A DNA stretch of 64,000 nucleotides from UBA1941 sp046329555 (GCA_046329555.1 JAXLUK010000003.1:1-64000); one strand, 5' to 3'; positions 8,787-17,922 are shown, numbered from the stretch's first letter. Numbers and translations: made by a program. The notes: generated from the letters alone by a model not told the origin.

Positions 8787-11285
8787 TTACTTGATAATCG
8801 ATAATTTATTAATCCAATCCCGATGCATATCATCGGTGACTCTCACCAGGTACAGCCCCGCTGATAAATGGTCGAGATTCAAAACTACATCTCTTTTCTC
8901 CTGCTGCCAGTTATTTTGAGCCAGAATTTCACCGGATAGCGACAAGACTTGAACGGTCCAGGTGGCATCTGCCATCTCGTTTCTATTCAAATACACCCGG
9001 CCATAACTCGGATTGGGTGTCATCTTCACCTCATGCACCTGTGCTGTAGCGATACCAGAAGTGGTTTTATCAGGATAACCCCTACTCAATTTCGTCTCCC
9101 AAATACCTCGACCAAAAGTAGCTGCCCGCAACAAACCTGTGGGATAATAAATAGAAAAATCTGTTACCGGTGTATTAGGTAAGCCAGAAGCAAAATAGTT
9201 CCATTGACTCATAGTATCATTCCTAAAAAAGACGCCTACATCAGTGCCAATATATCTATCCCGCACTGCGCTGCCGGTATCTACCATCATGCAATTCACG
9301 GGTACATTGGGCAAATTATCGGTTTTGTTTACCCAATTTACACCCCCATCTGTGCTGCTAAATACTTTCATTGAATCATTGTAACCGCTCAAGGTTATCC
9401 AGACCTCTTGCGCATGATCAGCATCCGGAGTTATTGATGTGATATGTACACTGTAGTCATCCGGAGAAGAGAAATGCACGGTATCCCAATTTGCACCCAT
9501 GTTATAGGTTCTGAATATCGTGTTCACATCGGTGGCATAAATCGATCCGGAATTTTTCAGTGATACGCCTAACTCATCCAAGGCTTCATTTCCGGCCAGA
9601 TAATGGCCGATATTGGTCCATGTGTCGCCTTCGTTCTGAGTAACGTAAACTGATTTATAAGCAGCGACCAGGGTGTTTGGCGACCAAACAATAGTAAAAG
9701 GTGTTACCCACGAACCATTGGCCGAATCAGGCACAATAGAATGATACGTATCATTCACCCATTTGTCGCGCGAGCGGTAAAGATCGCCATCGTAATATTC
9801 AGTATAAATCGTATTATCATCAGCAGGATTTACGGCTTGCGCCATGGCATCGCCGCCATTGGTTTCGCGCCAGGTATTGGCAGCAACCCGCTGCCGCCCG
9901 CCATTATCCTGTGTTCCACCGATAATATAAATGGAATCTTGCTGAGAGTTGGCTATCTTATAGAATTCCGTAATGCGAAGGGTATTGTTCAACTCAATAA
10001 AAGAATCGGTTGACTCGCGGTAGCGATACACGCCACCGTCATTTCCCCAAAAAATGTCATTGTTCAGCGGATTTATCGCTACGAAACGCTGGTCAGCGTG
10101 AACCGTAGGATCTACGCCATTGTCGTACCAATTCGTCATGCGCCGCCAGGTAGCACCTGTGTCAGTGCTTTGGTGAATATCTACTTCTCCGCAGTACAAT
10201 ACACCCGGATGTGTATTAGACATTACCACAGCATCTGCAAATGGCAATTGACAACGATGACTGACTACGCCATTTCGATACCAATACAAATCCTGATTCG
10301 TGCCATCATCATCGTAAATAGAGACAAGATCAGGAACCGAAGGCGTTGTGAATAAATGCAGCCGGTTATACATCCGGTGGATGTTAGAAATTTTAGTGAA
10401 AGATGCTCCGTTGTTGTTAGAGCGGTAAACTTCACTATAGTTGAAGTAATCATCTGCCGCTGCAAATACAATATTTGTATCCAGGAGACTAAGGCAGACG
10501 TCGGAATAGCTGCCATTGCGTTTTTTCTGCCAGCTATCACCACCATCAGCAGAAAAAAACAGACCTGTAGAGGCCGCAAGCCAAAGTGATTGCGGATTCA
10601 TAGGATTCATAATTAGTTCGTAATAAACATCTCCATCTGCAAATGATGATTGCATTCCGGTTGGATTCCAGGAAGCCCCGCCATCTTCTGTTTTAAATAC
10701 TCCCAGACCATAATTCCACCAACCTTCATCGCCGCCTAGTGTAGCATAAATTACATTGGGGTTTTGCTGATCAACCACCACATCGCCTACAGCCAAATAA
10801 GGCAACTGGTCGCCAATAGGCACGTAATGCTGCCCCCCATCGGTTGTTTTCCAGATACCCCCCTTTCTTCCTGCAACAAAAAAAATATTGGAATTGGTTG
10901 GATGAAATGCCATACTATTTACCCTCCCCATACCGTTATAACCACCGTCGGCTACTTGTTGAGAAATATTCTGCCACGCATAACCGGAAGCCCGGGAAGC
11001 AATTGATTGTTTTAATTGATGATAAATCTTAGCCTGGTTTTTTAAATCTGGAAAACGGCCACCGGGGTATAGCCTATCTCGCCAAAACCATTGCCATCTG
11101 CGAAAAGCCTTGTAATCATTCTCCTCCAGCTCAGACTGATGAAATGGATTGCGCTCCCATAGTTTTTCCTTGTCTTCCTGATACAAGGAATCCGCTTTGG
11201 CGCATAGCTCCTGGAATGTTGGTGTTTGCCCCGAAAGGTTTAACCCAACCCAACAAAGCCACATGAAAACGATAGCCTGCTTCAT
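8787..11285 (-). CDS. Secreted Asp-box (BNR/sortilin-like) repeat protein with T9SS type A sorting domain
   Basis: 832 residues. Signal peptide at residues 1-20 (ends LSGQ). The body contains at least eight Asp-box-like turns of the SxDxGxxW type: KTTDGGQHY, KTEDGGASW, FSADGGDSW, RSNNNGASF, QSTDTGATW, VTQNEGDTW, RTYNMGANW and SSTDGGVNW. This is the beta-propeller layout of sialidase-like/VPS10-like proteins without recognisable sialidase catalytic residues. The last about 75 residues, starting MTPNPSYGRVYL and ending LSAGLYLVRV...KLSIIK, form a type A C-terminal sorting domain for T9SS export and surface attachment. First gene of the transcript leading into the MBL hydrolase and rpe. Function probably adhesion or binding; not an enzyme by what can be seen. 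Confidence 0.88.
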   Translation of the reverse strand: MKQAIVFMWLCWVGLNLSGQTPTFQELCAKADSLYQEDKEKLWERNPFHQSELEENDYKAFRRWQWFWRDRLYPGGRFPDLKNQAKIYHQLKQSIASRASGYAWQNISQQVADGGYNGMGRVNSMAFHPTNSNIFFVAGRKGGIWKTTDGGQHYVPIGDQLPYLAVGDVVVDQQNPNVIYATLGGDEGWWNYGLGVFKTEDGGASWNPTGMQSSFADGDVYYELIMNPMNPQSLWLAASTGLFFSADGGDSWQKKRNGSYSDVCLSLLDTNIVFAAADDYFNYSEVYRSNNNGASFTKISNIHRMYNRLHLFTTPSVPDLVSIYDDDGTNQDLYWYRNGVVSHRCQLPFADAVVMSNTHPGVLYCGEVDIHQSTDTGATWRRMTNWYDNGVDPTVHADQRFVAINPLNNDIFWGNDGGVYRYRESTDSFIELNNTLRITEFYKIANSQQDSIYIIGGTQDNGGRQRVAANTWRETNGGDAMAQAVNPADDNTIYTEYYDGDLYRSRDKWVNDTYHSIVPDSANGSWVTPFTIVWSPNTLVAAYKSVYVTQNEGDTWTNIGHYLAGNEALDELGVSLKNSGSIYATDVNTIFRTYNMGANWDTVHFSSPDDYSVHITSITPDADHAQEVWITLSGYNDSMKVFSSTDGGVNWVNKTDNLPNVPVNCMMVDTGSAVRDRYIGTDVGVFFRNDTMSQWNYFASGLPNTPVTDFSIYYPTGLLRAATFGRGIWETKLSRGYPDKTTSGIATAQVHEVKMTPNPSYGRVYLNRNEMADATWTVQVLSLSGEILAQNNWQQEKRDVVLNLDHLSAGLYLVRVTDDMHRDWINKLSIIK

Positions 11286-11289
11286 CTAT

Positions 11290-11297
11290 CGAATTTA
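11290..11297 (-). promoter_or_regulatory. -7 element TAAATTCG of the Asp-box protein gene
   Basis: TAnnTTCG on the minus strand ending exactly 4 nt before the ATG at 11285; divergent from the element at 11312-11319. Confidence 0.55.
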
Positions 11298-11311
11298 GAA
11301 AAAGAAAAAAC

Positions 11312-11319
11312 TATCTTCG
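11312..11319 (+). promoter_or_regulatory. -7 element TATCTTCG of the TPR protein gene
   Basis: TAnnTTCG on the plus strand, 16 nt before the ATG at 11336. Confidence 0.5.
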
Positions 11320-11335
11320 GCCTTCCATTAAGACT

Positions 11336-12079
11336 ATGATAAAGAACTTTTTGCTGGTTGCTGCCTTGGCGTTGTTTACGCTTGTTTCTCAGGCACAGGA
11401 TAATTTCGAATTGCAGATGAAAGTATACAGTAACGCGCTTCGTTATTACGACTTGCCCGTTGCTACCACAGCCTTATACAATGCGATGGCCATCAAGCCT
11501 GAGCGGAAAGACTTACGCGATTCGCTGGCGCTGATTTATTTTGCCGGAGAACGTTATGCGCAAAGCTATACGCTTGGTGAAGAAATTTTAAAAGACAATC
11601 CAAAGCGCACCGATATACTGGAACTGGTAGCGGTTTCTAAACAATCACTTGGGATGACCAAGGAGGCATTGGCGGATTATGAAAATCTATATAAGGCGCA
11701 AAAGCAGGCTTTCTACCTATACCAAATTGCTACACTGCAGTATCAATTAAAGCGTTATGGCGAATGTGTTGCTTCTCTCGACCAGATCATCAGCGACCCC
11801 GAAGCGAAGAAGCAAACCGTTAATATTCGCAATGCCAATGGTGCCGGGCAATCAGTACCTATGGTTGCTGCCGCTTGTAATGTAAAAGGTATTGTTGCTC
11901 TGGAACTCAATCAGGAAGCGAGCGCGAAAGAATTGTTCAACAAGGCACTTGCTGAGTTCCCTGATTTTGTATTGGCAAAAGGAAACTTGCTGCAACTGGA
12001 ACAAAAACAAAACAAAGCTACCGGAACAGGTAGCACGGCGCCTTCAGGTACGGCTCCTAAAGTAGCTCCTAAAAAGTAA
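11336..12079 (+). CDS. Exported tetratricopeptide-repeat protein
   Basis: 247 residues. Signal peptide (hydrophobic residues 5-18, cleavage near SQAQ). At least three TPR-like helical hairpins can be seen: NALRYYDLPVATTALYNAMAIKP, an AxSYTLGEEILKDNP unit, and KQAFYLYQIATLQYQLKRYGECVASLDQI. A further unit ends in ELFNKALAEFPDFVLAK. The C-terminus is a low-complexity Thr/Ala/Pro/Lys tail. It is probably a periplasmic scaffold protein. It faces the epimerase gene convergently with 2 bases between stops. No specific partner can be named. Confidence 0.8.
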   Translation: MIKNFLLVAALALFTLVSQAQDNFELQMKVYSNALRYYDLPVATTALYNAMAIKPERKDLRDSLALIYFAGERYAQSYTLGEEILKDNPKRTDILELVAVSKQSLGMTKEALADYENLYKAQKQAFYLYQIATLQYQLKRYGECVASLDQIISDPEAKKQTVNIRNANGAGQSVPMVAAACNVKGIVALELNQEASAKELFNKALAEFPDFVLAKGNLLQLEQKQNKATGTGSTAPSGTAPKVAPKK

Positions 12080-12081
12080 CG

Positions 12082-12906
12082 CTACCGCGCTAGAATTTCT
12101 TCCAGAGAAGATAATTTAATATTGAATAGGTTCAGCGTACTTGCTGTTGGTTCTGCGCGCAGTTGCTTTAATCCTAACAAATTTTCATTGGTGATACCCA
12201 CTTGAAATGGCAATGCTTCAATGACGCGAAGTAGCGCAAAGACCACCGGATAAGAAACCGAAAAAAACCGCACTTTCTTGCCTTTCCACGCTCCCACTTG
12301 TGTAATGAAATCGCGCATCGAATACACTTTTGAATTGGCTACAGTATACACACCCGAATCGGCCTTCAACGATATTTTTTCTATGGCTGCCACCAGTTCC
12401 TGAACCGCTACCACCTGCAAGGGCTGCAGCCCGCCTGCTATGAGCAATTGTACAGGCAGGCGGTCTACCGCGTTCGAAATTCTTTGAAATAAGCCCGCCT
12501 CTCCTATAACCAAACCCGGACGAATAACAACTGCCGCGTCTCCTAACTCCTGTTGCAACAACCATTTATGCTTACCATACTTCGACAAGGCCTCTGGATG
12601 AGCCGACATGGAAGACAGGAAAACAAACTTTACCCGATGATTCTGACAATGGCGGAACAGTTGGCGGGTAGCTTCAACATTATGTTCGAATGACTGCGGG
12701 TGGCGACTATCGAAAGGCTCAAATGCAGTATGAATCAGCATTTCTATACCTTCCAGAGAGGGCATCTTTGTAGAAGTTAAATCATAAAAAACAGCGCCAG
12801 AGGCAGCTTTCCGTTGCCAGCGCTGCACCTCATGGCCTTGTTGTTCCAGATAATGACAAAGCCTATTCCCTATAAAACCGTTGGCACCGGTTATCGCAAT
12901 ATGCAT
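12082..12906 (-). CDS. NAD(P)-dependent epimerase/dehydratase-like (extended SDR) protein
   Basis: 274 residues. N-terminal extended-SDR nucleotide motif TGANGFIGNRL (residues 6-16), then LIHTAFEPFDSRHP and the SSMSAHPEALSKYGKHKWLLQ segment, which supplies the Ser and YxxxK catalytic set of sugar-nucleotide epimerases. VVIRPGLVIGE follows as in the family. It is shorter than GalE (about 335 aa) and closer to the WbbW/UDP-glucose 4-epimerase-like group. It is divergent from the glycosyltransferase gene with only 30 bases between start codons, suggesting that both belong to one glycan or lipid pathway. Substrate unknown. Confidence 0.82.
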   Translation of the reverse strand: MHIAITGANGFIGNRLCHYLEQQGHEVQRWQRKAASGAVFYDLTSTKMPSLEGIEMLIHTAFEPFDSRHPQSFEHNVEATRQLFRHCQNHRVKFVFLSSMSAHPEALSKYGKHKWLLQQELGDAAVVIRPGLVIGEAGLFQRISNAVDRLPVQLLIAGGLQPLQVVAVQELVAAIEKISLKADSGVYTVANSKVYSMRDFITQVGAWKGKKVRFFSVSYPVVFALLRVIEALPFQVGITNENLLGLKQLRAEPTASTLNLFNIKLSSLEEILAR

Positions 12907-12916
12907 GGTAAAAGCG

Positions 12917-12924
12917 CAAATTTA
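12917..12924 (-). promoter_or_regulatory. -7 element TAAATTTG of the epimerase gene
   Basis: Exact TAnnTTTG on the minus strand, 10 nt before the ATG at 12906; directly abuts the divergent element at 12925-12932. Confidence 0.55.
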
Positions 12925-12932
12925 TATTTTCA
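12925..12932 (+). promoter_or_regulatory. -7-like element TATTTTCA of the GT2 gene
   Basis: TAnnTTCA ends exactly 4 nt (CGGC) before the ATG at 12937; helps decide that start. Confidence 0.45.
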
Positions 12933-12936
12933 CGGC

Positions 12937-13650
12937 ATGCCACCACGTATCGCCGCCATTATTCCTGCATACAATGAATCAGCCAGTATAGCCCATGTGG
13001 TGCAAGAAGTGCTGGCAGTTGCCTCCAGTAGCGGATTATCAATAACGCCAGTGGTAGTAAATGATTGCAGTACAGATGATACCGCTACAATAATCAACGG
13101 CTTGCCATGCGTTGCCATCCATTTGCCCATCAATTTGGGCATTGGTGGAGGTGTTCAAACCGGGTTAAAATACGCCTTCCGCAATCACTTTGATTTTGCG
13201 GTCCAGATTGATGGCGACGGGCAACATCCGCCGCAATACATTCCGGAGTTGCTGAAAGCCGCCGAGCAAAACAAATGGGATGTAGTAATTGGTTCGAGAT
13301 TCATTGCCCGGGAAGGTTTTCAATCTACCTTTCTGCGGAGGTCCGGGATTCAGTATTTCGAATGGCTAAACCGATTTCTTTGCGGCGAAACAGTTACCGA
13401 TTCCACTTCGGGAATGCGGCTCATGAACAAAAAAACGATGGAGGTCATGTCGAAGTATTACCCTGATGAATATCCTGAGCCAGAAGCTATCATCATTTAT
13501 CATAAAAATCATTTGCGTTTTGGTGAAGTGCCTGTAAAAATGAATGAACGAATGGGCGGCGTATCCTCCATCAACTCTTCCAGAGCTGTTTACTATATGT
13601 TCAAGGTGACCATTGCAATGATCTTTACCTACTTTAGAAAAATCAAATAA
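12937..13650 (+). CDS. Glycosyltransferase family 2 protein
   Basis: 237 residues from the ATG at 12937; an upstream ATG at 12814 would run inside the divergent epimerase gene and lacks family similarity. The GT-A fold begins at once with IAAIIPAYNESASI, then VVVNDCSTDDT, the DxD-type motif QIDGDGQHPPQYI, and GSRFIAREGF. It resembles dolichyl/undecaprenyl-phosphate sugar synthases (DPM1-like) without the C-terminal membrane domain. The next gene, a DUF2304 membrane protein, overlaps the stop by one base (TAATG). GT2-DUF2304 pairs are a recurrent arrangement, and the small membrane protein may serve as the missing anchor. Confidence 0.9.
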   Translation: MPPRIAAIIPAYNESASIAHVVQEVLAVASSSGLSITPVVVNDCSTDDTATIINGLPCVAIHLPINLGIGGGVQTGLKYAFRNHFDFAVQIDGDGQHPPQYIPELLKAAEQNKWDVVIGSRFIAREGFQSTFLRRSGIQYFEWLNRFLCGETVTDSTSGMRLMNKKTMEVMSKYYPDEYPEPEAIIIYHKNHLRFGEVPVKMNERMGGVSSINSSRAVYYMFKVTIAMIFTYFRKIK

Positions 13651-13997
13651 TGGAACGGATTCAACTCATTTCAATTCTGGTTAGTTTAGTCTTTTTGGTG
13701 TCTGTAGCATACCTCATACGTAAAAGCAGGCTGCGCGAAGAATACTCCTTTATATGGATTGCAAGTACATTCTTGTTAATCGTTTTCTCATTATGGCGAA
13801 ACGGTTTGGAAGTGATGGCGCACGCATTTGGTGTTTATGCACCACCCAATTTGATTTTCACCGGAGCAATTTTTGCCATTTTGGTTTATCTGTTGCATTT
13901 GTCGCTTACCGTTTCTAAACTTCATGAGCAAAACAAAACGCTATCGCAGGAATTGGCATTACTAAAAGAAGCCAATGAACGGCAATCAAGAAACTGA
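13650..13997 (+). CDS. DUF2304-family small membrane protein
   Basis: 115 residues. Three hydrophobic segments are visible: residues about 4-22 (LISILVSLVFLVSVAYLI), 32-48 (FIWIASTFLLIVFSL) and 69-87 (LIFTGAIFAILVYLLHLSL), followed by a Lys/Glu-rich cytoplasmic helix (about 88-115). The arginine pair after the first helix (RKSRLREEYSFIW) and the general layout fit DUF2304, a family often found beside GT2 genes. One-base overlaps with both the preceding GT2 and the following gene indicate an operon. Probable role: membrane partner of the transferase. Confidence 0.82.
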   Translation: MERIQLISILVSLVFLVSVAYLIRKSRLREEYSFIWIASTFLLIVFSLWRNGLEVMAHAFGVYAPPNLIFTGAIFAILVYLLHLSLTVSKLHEQNKTLSQELALLKEANERQSRN

Positions 13998-14386
13998 TGA
14001 AGGAAGAAATGGCAATAATCAGCCGGTACATAACCGGTCAAAAGGCCTCTGAAGTTTTATGTGAACGATACGAGCGGGCGCTTCAATTGCGCTTGGCTGT
14101 TTCTTCGAAATCCAACACCTCTTTCCTATCAAGGAATTCATGGGCTCTACCATTTCTGGATAATGCAACCGGATGGTTCAGCAGAAATCACTGGATTCGA
14201 AAGCGATTTGAAATTGCCTTTTCAATTCTGGAAACCGCACCAGAATCGGCTGCATACTTTCAGCCTTCCAGTCTCCCCTGGTATCATATTCTTTTTTTAG
14301 CCATACGCGGTTTAAAATCGCTGTTACTTGCTCTGGTAGGATTACCGTTGTTGTATTTAATCGTTCCTGAAAATGATCAAAATTAA
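13997..14386 (+). CDS. Hypothetical protein with C-terminal membrane helix
   Basis: 129 residues, no family recognised. The first about 90 residues are basic and mixed helical, with aromatic-rich stretches (NSWALPFLDNATGWFSRNHWIRKRFE). Residues about 95-123 form one or two hydrophobic segments (WYHILFLAIRGLKSLLLALVGLPLLYLIV). It starts at the stop of the DUF2304 gene (one-base overlap, TGATG) and ends 5 bases before the GMC oxidoreductase, so it is embedded in a four-gene cassette. It may be a membrane anchor or accessory subunit for the oxidoreductase; this is inference from position and topology only. Confidence 0.68.
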   Translation: MKEEMAIISRYITGQKASEVLCERYERALQLRLAVSSKSNTSFLSRNSWALPFLDNATGWFSRNHWIRKRFEIAFSILETAPESAAYFQPSSLPWYHILFLAIRGLKSLLLALVGLPLLYLIVPENDQN

Positions 14387-14391
14387 GTGCC

Positions 14392-16002
14392 GTGCGATTC
14401 GAATTTCCTGATGTGATTGTTGTAGGATCTGGCTGCACGGGTGCCATGGCAGCGCAGACATTGGTAGAAGGTGGTAAAACTGTATTGATGCTAGACGGTG
14501 GCTTGCGCGATAAAAAGTATCACTCACTCATACCAAATAGTGATTTTCTAAATGTTAGAAAACACGATTTACAGCAACACCGCTATTTTCTGGGAGATGA
14601 ATTCGAGGGCATTCCACTGGGTAAGGTAAAAACCGGTGAACATCTGACACCCCCGCGGAAATTCATGACCGAGCAAACTGAAAGTTTGCTACCAATTGTT
14701 TCAGATAACTTTATGCCACTGGAATCATTGGCATCAGGTGGCTTGGGCAATGGCTGGGGTTTGGGTTGCTGCATTTTTTCAGATGAAGAATTAAAGGCCT
14801 GTTCATTGCCCCTTGATGCTATGAAACGTGGATATGCCAAGGTAGCACAGCGCATCGGAATTTCTGGGAGTGCCGATGACGCTGCACCTTATACAGCGGC
14901 ACAACTTCCCTTGCAACCAGCAATTGAGATGGATAGCAATGGGAAACGTCTGTTTTTACAATATCAGAAAAAACGTAACCGGCTAAAAGCTTCGGGCTTC
15001 TTCATGGGCCGGCCTTCACTTGCTTTACTAACGCAACCGCTGAACAACCGAAAACCTTATCAATATAAGGACCTCGACTTTTACGACGATCAAGATCAAT
15101 CTGCCTTTCGGCCGTGGATGACGATTAACGAATTAAAAAAGCTGTCTAATTTTCAATTAGAAGAAGGATTGTTGGTTTTGAGGTACGAAGAAAATGCAAC
15201 AGGCGTTTCGGTCATTTGCTTACAATTAGATACCCGAAAAGAAGTTTCATTTCAAGCGGCAAAACTGGTTCTTTGTCCCGGCGTTTTAGGAACTGCCCGC
15301 ATTGTATTACGCAGTCATGGAGACTACGCCACCAAACTGCCTGTTTTATGTAATCCTTACAGTTATTTACCTTGCCTTCAGCCGGCGCTATTAGGGCGCG
15401 ACAACGATCCCTATAAGATTGGATTTGCGCAGCTTTCGCTTTTTTACGATCCCCAGCAAACTAATTTTGATGTAGGCATGGCCAGCATTTACAGCTACCG
15501 ATCCATGATGGCATTTCACATTCTTAAAGAAACTCCTATGGGCGTTAAAGATGCCTATGCTTTCTTGAAATATATGATGCCGGCATTTACAGTTATTGGC
15601 TTACACCATTCAGAAGCCCAACATCCGGATAAATGGTTACGTCTAAAAACCCTTGATTCACCAACCGGCGATGCACTAGAAGTTCAATACCCATTAACCT
15701 TCGAACAAAAACAAAAAATTCGCACTACAGAAAAACGCTATGCCTGGGCGCTTCGCCAATTGCAGTGTTTCGTTTTAAAAAATATCGAACCCATGATGGG
15801 TGCCAGCATTCATTATGCCGGAACATTGCCTCAGAATGCCATACACCCGCAATACCGCGTCAACGAATCAGGGCTTCTGGGTAATGCCCGGAATATTTAT
15901 GTAGCAGATGGCAGCAGCTTCACCTATTTACCGGCGAAAGGCCTAACCTTATCGCTGATGGCTAATGCTGTTCGCGTAGCAGAAAATGTGTTGACGGCTT
16001 AG
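14392..16002 (+). CDS. GMC-family FAD-dependent oxidoreductase
   Basis: 536 residues from a GTG start; no in-frame ATG precedes the FAD motif. The dinucleotide fold is VVVGSGCTGAMAAQTLVEGG (about residues 6-25) with an acidic LMLDGG at the end of strand 2. LASGGLGNGWGLGC corresponds to the GMC/cholesterol-oxidase GGxxxxW region. The C-terminal GMC domain contains GASIHYAGTLP (an active-site His region) and YVADGSSFTYLPAKGLTLSLMA, where the FAD pyrophosphate is bound. The substrate is not predictable; the class oxidises alcohols of sugars, sterols and lipids. It is the last gene of the GT2/DUF2304/small protein set and is likely to act on the same glycan or lipid product. Confidence 0.86.
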   Translation: MRFEFPDVIVVGSGCTGAMAAQTLVEGGKTVLMLDGGLRDKKYHSLIPNSDFLNVRKHDLQQHRYFLGDEFEGIPLGKVKTGEHLTPPRKFMTEQTESLLPIVSDNFMPLESLASGGLGNGWGLGCCIFSDEELKACSLPLDAMKRGYAKVAQRIGISGSADDAAPYTAAQLPLQPAIEMDSNGKRLFLQYQKKRNRLKASGFFMGRPSLALLTQPLNNRKPYQYKDLDFYDDQDQSAFRPWMTINELKKLSNFQLEEGLLVLRYEENATGVSVICLQLDTRKEVSFQAAKLVLCPGVLGTARIVLRSHGDYATKLPVLCNPYSYLPCLQPALLGRDNDPYKIGFAQLSLFYDPQQTNFDVGMASIYSYRSMMAFHILKETPMGVKDAYAFLKYMMPAFTVIGLHHSEAQHPDKWLRLKTLDSPTGDALEVQYPLTFEQKQKIRTTEKRYAWALRQLQCFVLKNIEPMMGASIHYAGTLPQNAIHPQYRVNESGLLGNARNIYVADGSSFTYLPAKGLTLSLMANAVRVAENVLTA

Positions 16003-16010
16003 CGTTCCAG

Positions 16011-17852
16011 CTAGGTTTTGTACATAGAATTCTTGTGTAGCTTACCACTGGAATAGGTTTTACGGAATTTCTTTTTTTCCACTTCAACTTTGCGTTCCAC
16101 CGCAACAAAGTTTTTTTGATTCTTAGTAACTGTTAAAGGATTACCGGTTAACTCTATTAGCTCCGTTCCTCTTCTTACCAGAAAAACTACCTTTTTGGAA
16201 TAGTTACGGGAACTAAACTTATCCAGCAAGTTGTCGAAATTCTCTTTGGTGATTTTACTCTTATTTATTTCTACCAAAACATCACCATCACGCAATCCAA
16301 TCTGGTCTAAGGAAACATTGGTAACATAATATTCTTTGCTGGCCTTGGTATAGCGAAAGGTCGCATTCGCGAACAACTTCGAAGTATCGGTTCTAAGTGC
16401 TTCGTATTTCCATCCAATAACCGATAAAAATTCATTGTAGTCTGGTTTCTTCTGTCCTTTGACGTAGTTATCAAAAAAATCCTGAATTTCAGGATAAGAA
16501 TATTTTACCATTTCAGGAATCACCGCTTCATCCTTAACAACGTAATTCGACTTGGTATAATCCTTCATATCCGTCAACAACCGCGTCAAATTCATCTCAC
16601 CCTTACTCACGTTCAACAATTTCAAATCCAGCATCATCGCGATAGTGGCACCCTTGTAATAGAAATTGCGGTAGCTTTCCTCATTGCCTTCCAAATAGCA
16701 GCGTTCACTTTGTTCCGTCAATGAAAATGGCTCATATACTTCTGCCAAATTCATTTTATTTCTAATCTCTGTAATGTACTCTTGTTCGGAAATAAGTTCG
16801 TGCTGATACTGCATCAACAGCGATAGATATTCCGTACAGCCCTCGTACATCCATAAATTGGTAGTTGGCGATTTCGCTCTCATATTCAGCTTGCTGGTCA
16901 CATCGGTCTTCATAGATAGCGGTCCGAATAAATGCATTAACTCATGCGAAGCCGTGTATTGAATATCGCGTTGAAGTTTATACTTATTAGCCGTTTCCGG
17001 AAAGAAAAAGACCGAGGAATTGGAATGCTGCACCGCACCAAATTCTTCTTCAGAACGAATGCCATTAGCCTGAGGATTAACATAGTTCACCAGGAAATAA
17101 TAATCGCGCGTGTCAAATCCTCCGGCAAAATCATCGGCGGCCTCAGCAACGGCACGCAGTGTTTTTTGCAAGTCGGCCGGGCGTACAGAATCGTTCTCGG
17201 AAAACACACAAATGTGATAATGCACTTTCCCCACAATGAAGCCGATTTCTTTCTGTGGCGTATATAGAATGGGGTTGTCTACCAAAGTAAGATAATCCGC
17301 TGACACGGCTCGATCGGTGTCATGTTGTGCCACCAAATTTAATCCTGAATAACCATACAAAAATTTCGGATGAACAATATTGATCTGTTGCTCGTTTAAC
17401 TCATAGCCTTCGAGATACCCAATTAGCCCATTAAAATTTAAGAGGAAGTGCCTATTGGCCATAAAACTAGTTCCCAATTGGGGCATCAGCGTAGAACGAT
17501 CACGGTAATGCCACGAATCGTGTACTACGTATTCAATTGATGCCAACTTCTTTGATGGATAAATTTCAAACTCATTCAAGGAAGTTCGTTTTACTGGTAT
17601 TTCCTGATTATCGATATCGTAAGCCTTTATATCGGAAAACAAGCGACCTGTTTTTACTTCTGAAATACATCCCGGAATATTGGATGGTATTACGAAGCGC
17701 ACTTTAGGTAAGTCAATTTTAGGAGTTTCAATGTGTACCCGGATGCGGTTGCTATCCACCTCATTTAGGTTTAACGAGGTTTTGAATGGTTCTCGGGCAG
17801 CGAACAACCATGCCGGCAATCCAACTAAGAGTAGCAATGCCCAACGTTTCAT
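16011..17852 (-). CDS. M61-family metallopeptidase with PDZ domain, exported
   Basis: 613 residues from the ATG at 17852, chosen because a signal peptide (KRWALLLLVGLPAWLFA) starts there and a -7-like element lies 4 nt upstream. The zinc site HELMH is at residues 303-307 and a third ligand is probably in the YEGCTEYLS motif, as in glycyl aminopeptidase-like M61 enzymes. A PDZ-like domain follows near the C-terminus (LRDGDVLVEINKSKI). The N-terminal domain of beta strands fits the M61 family. It probably trims peptides in the periplasm or at the outer membrane. The C-terminus is very basic. Divergent from the T9SS protein gene. Confidence 0.85.
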   Translation of the reverse strand: MKRWALLLLVGLPAWLFAAREPFKTSLNLNEVDSNRIRVHIETPKIDLPKVRFVIPSNIPGCISEVKTGRLFSDIKAYDIDNQEIPVKRTSLNEFEIYPSKKLASIEYVVHDSWHYRDRSTLMPQLGTSFMANRHFLLNFNGLIGYLEGYELNEQQINIVHPKFLYGYSGLNLVAQHDTDRAVSADYLTLVDNPILYTPQKEIGFIVGKVHYHICVFSENDSVRPADLQKTLRAVAEAADDFAGGFDTRDYYFLVNYVNPQANGIRSEEEFGAVQHSNSSVFFFPETANKYKLQRDIQYTASHELMHLFGPLSMKTDVTSKLNMRAKSPTTNLWMYEGCTEYLSLLMQYQHELISEQEYITEIRNKMNLAEVYEPFSLTEQSERCYLEGNEESYRNFYYKGATIAMMLDLKLLNVSKGEMNLTRLLTDMKDYTKSNYVVKDEAVIPEMVKYSYPEIQDFFDNYVKGQKKPDYNEFLSVIGWKYEALRTDTSKLFANATFRYTKASKEYYVTNVSLDQIGLRDGDVLVEINKSKITKENFDNLLDKFSSRNYSKKVVFLVRRGTELIELTGNPLTVTKNQKNFVAVERKVEVEKKKFRKTYSSGKLHKNSMYKT

Positions 17853-17856
17853 GTAT

Positions 17857-17864
17857 GGAAGATA
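17857..17864 (-). promoter_or_regulatory. -7-like element TATCTTCC of the M61 gene
   Basis: Minus strand, one base off TAnnTTCG, ends exactly 4 nt (ATAC) before the ATG at 17852. Confidence 0.45.
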
Positions 17865-17876
17865 AGAAAATCCGGC

Positions 17877-17907
17877 TTGCATAGTTAGCCTAAGGCGGCT
17901 ATATTCG
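17877..17907 (+). promoter_or_regulatory. Promoter TTG-20 nt-TATATTCG of the T9SS protein gene
   Basis: TTG at 17877-17879 and TATATTCG at 17900-17907 with 20 nt between, close to the Bacteroidota -33/-7 layout; ATG follows at 17923. Confidence 0.5.
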
Positions 17908-17922
17908 TTGAAAATCCTTGTT

